Of a DNA stretch of 6,361 nt, positions 6,196 through 6,361 are shown piece by piece. How positions within the stretch are numbered: position 1 is the first letter of the stretch; each line of letters begins with the position of its first letter. The translations under genes and the position numbers were made by a program. Under the pieces are notes generated by a model. That model was not told where the DNA came from. It searched no databases and saw nothing but the letters and a program-made list of their open reading frames with translations. Source of the stretch: DASQFD01 sp035633255 (lineage in GTDB: Bacteria; Actinomycetota; Actinomycetes; Actinomycetales; Dermatophilaceae); NCBI GenBank assembly GCA_035633255.1, contig DASQFD010000075.1, positions 1 through 6,361 of the forward strand, written 5' to 3'.

Positions 6196-6361
6196 GAGGA
6201 GGATCCTGCCCGACGAGGGGCAGGCAGCGCAGGCGGTCACCGGGCTGCACCCGCTCGACCCCGGCCGGCACCTCCGCCAGGGCGCCCGCGTCGGCGAGGG
6301 CCCCGAGCACGTGCGACCCCTGCCCCCCGGACGGCCGCACGCCGTCGGCGCCGACGGCCAC
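6185..6361 (-). CDS. glp: Gephyrin/MoeA-like molybdotransferase, C-terminal end
   Basis: An open minus-strand frame enters from the right edge and stops at 6185-6187, giving the last 58 residues. SGGQGSHVLGALADAGALAE followed by VPAGVERVQPGDRLRCLPL matches the C-terminal domain IV of MoeA/gephyrin proteins (pattern G-S-H-x-L-x-x-L-A-x-A-x-A-L-x-x-V-P). MoeA proteins insert molybdate into adenylylated molybdopterin. In Corynebacterium the paralogue Glp, in the same genomic setting, binds GlpR at the division site. The presence of a glpR-type gene four genes downstream suggests Glp rather than a purely metabolic MoeA, but the fragment is too short to decide. Its end overlaps moaC by 11 bp. Confidence 0.75.
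   Translation of the reverse strand: MAVGADGVRPSGGQGSHVLGALADAGALAEVPAGVERVQPGDRLRCLPLVGQDPPRAR
6204..6207 (-). promoter_or_regulatory. Ribosome binding site deciding the moaC start
   Basis: AGGA on the minus strand, 8 nt upstream of GTG 6195 and inside the end of the glp frame, supports the short form of MoaC over the GTG at 6240. Confidence 0.6.

Overview
The window is high-GC DNA with strong G/C third-position bias, short gene overlaps and GTG starts, which points to an actinobacterium. A member of the Micrococcales or a relative is possible, but the sequence alone does not settle it. It splits at a tRNA-Ala gene into a mobile left part and a conserved chromosomal right part.

Positions 1 to about 1885 look like the right end of an integrated actinomycete integrative and conjugative element (AICE, pSAM2-like). 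In order they carry the C-terminal part of a rolling-circle-type replication initiator, a small excisionase-like HTH protein and a tyrosine integrase. The three genes overlap (rep/xis by 25 bp, xis/int by ATGA). The integrase stops about 50 bp from the 3' end of a tRNA-Ala(CGC) gene on the minus strand, which is the probable attachment site. The int 3' end and the following gap hold three copies of GGTACT, two direct and one inverted, that could be recombinase or excisionase arm sites. The other element end is outside the window.

Positions 1961-2074 hold the tRNA upstream region and the upstream region of a plus-strand AI-2E family membrane protein, including two small inverted repeats. That gene runs to 3397 and converges, with a 9-bp gap, on a minus-strand block.

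The minus-strand block, read right to left, is: the C-terminus of a gephyrin/MoeA-like molybdotransferase (glp), moaC, a mogA/moaB-type protein, a RimJ-like GNAT acetyltransferase, and a three-TM protein of the SepX/GlpR family. The first four genes overlap by 11, 4 and 1 bp and are surely one transcript. glpR follows after 31 bp and may also have its own leaderless promoter. This is the conserved actinobacterial arrangement in which a molybdenum-cofactor-type enzyme (Glp) and its membrane receptor (GlpR/SepX) are linked to cell division. Two moco biosynthesis genes and an acetyltransferase sit between them here.

I see no wholly new system. The points most worth a second look are the AICE/tRNA-Ala junction with its repeats, the moco/divisome gene cluster, the tandem repeats in the GlpR tail, and the two candidate leaderless promoters.
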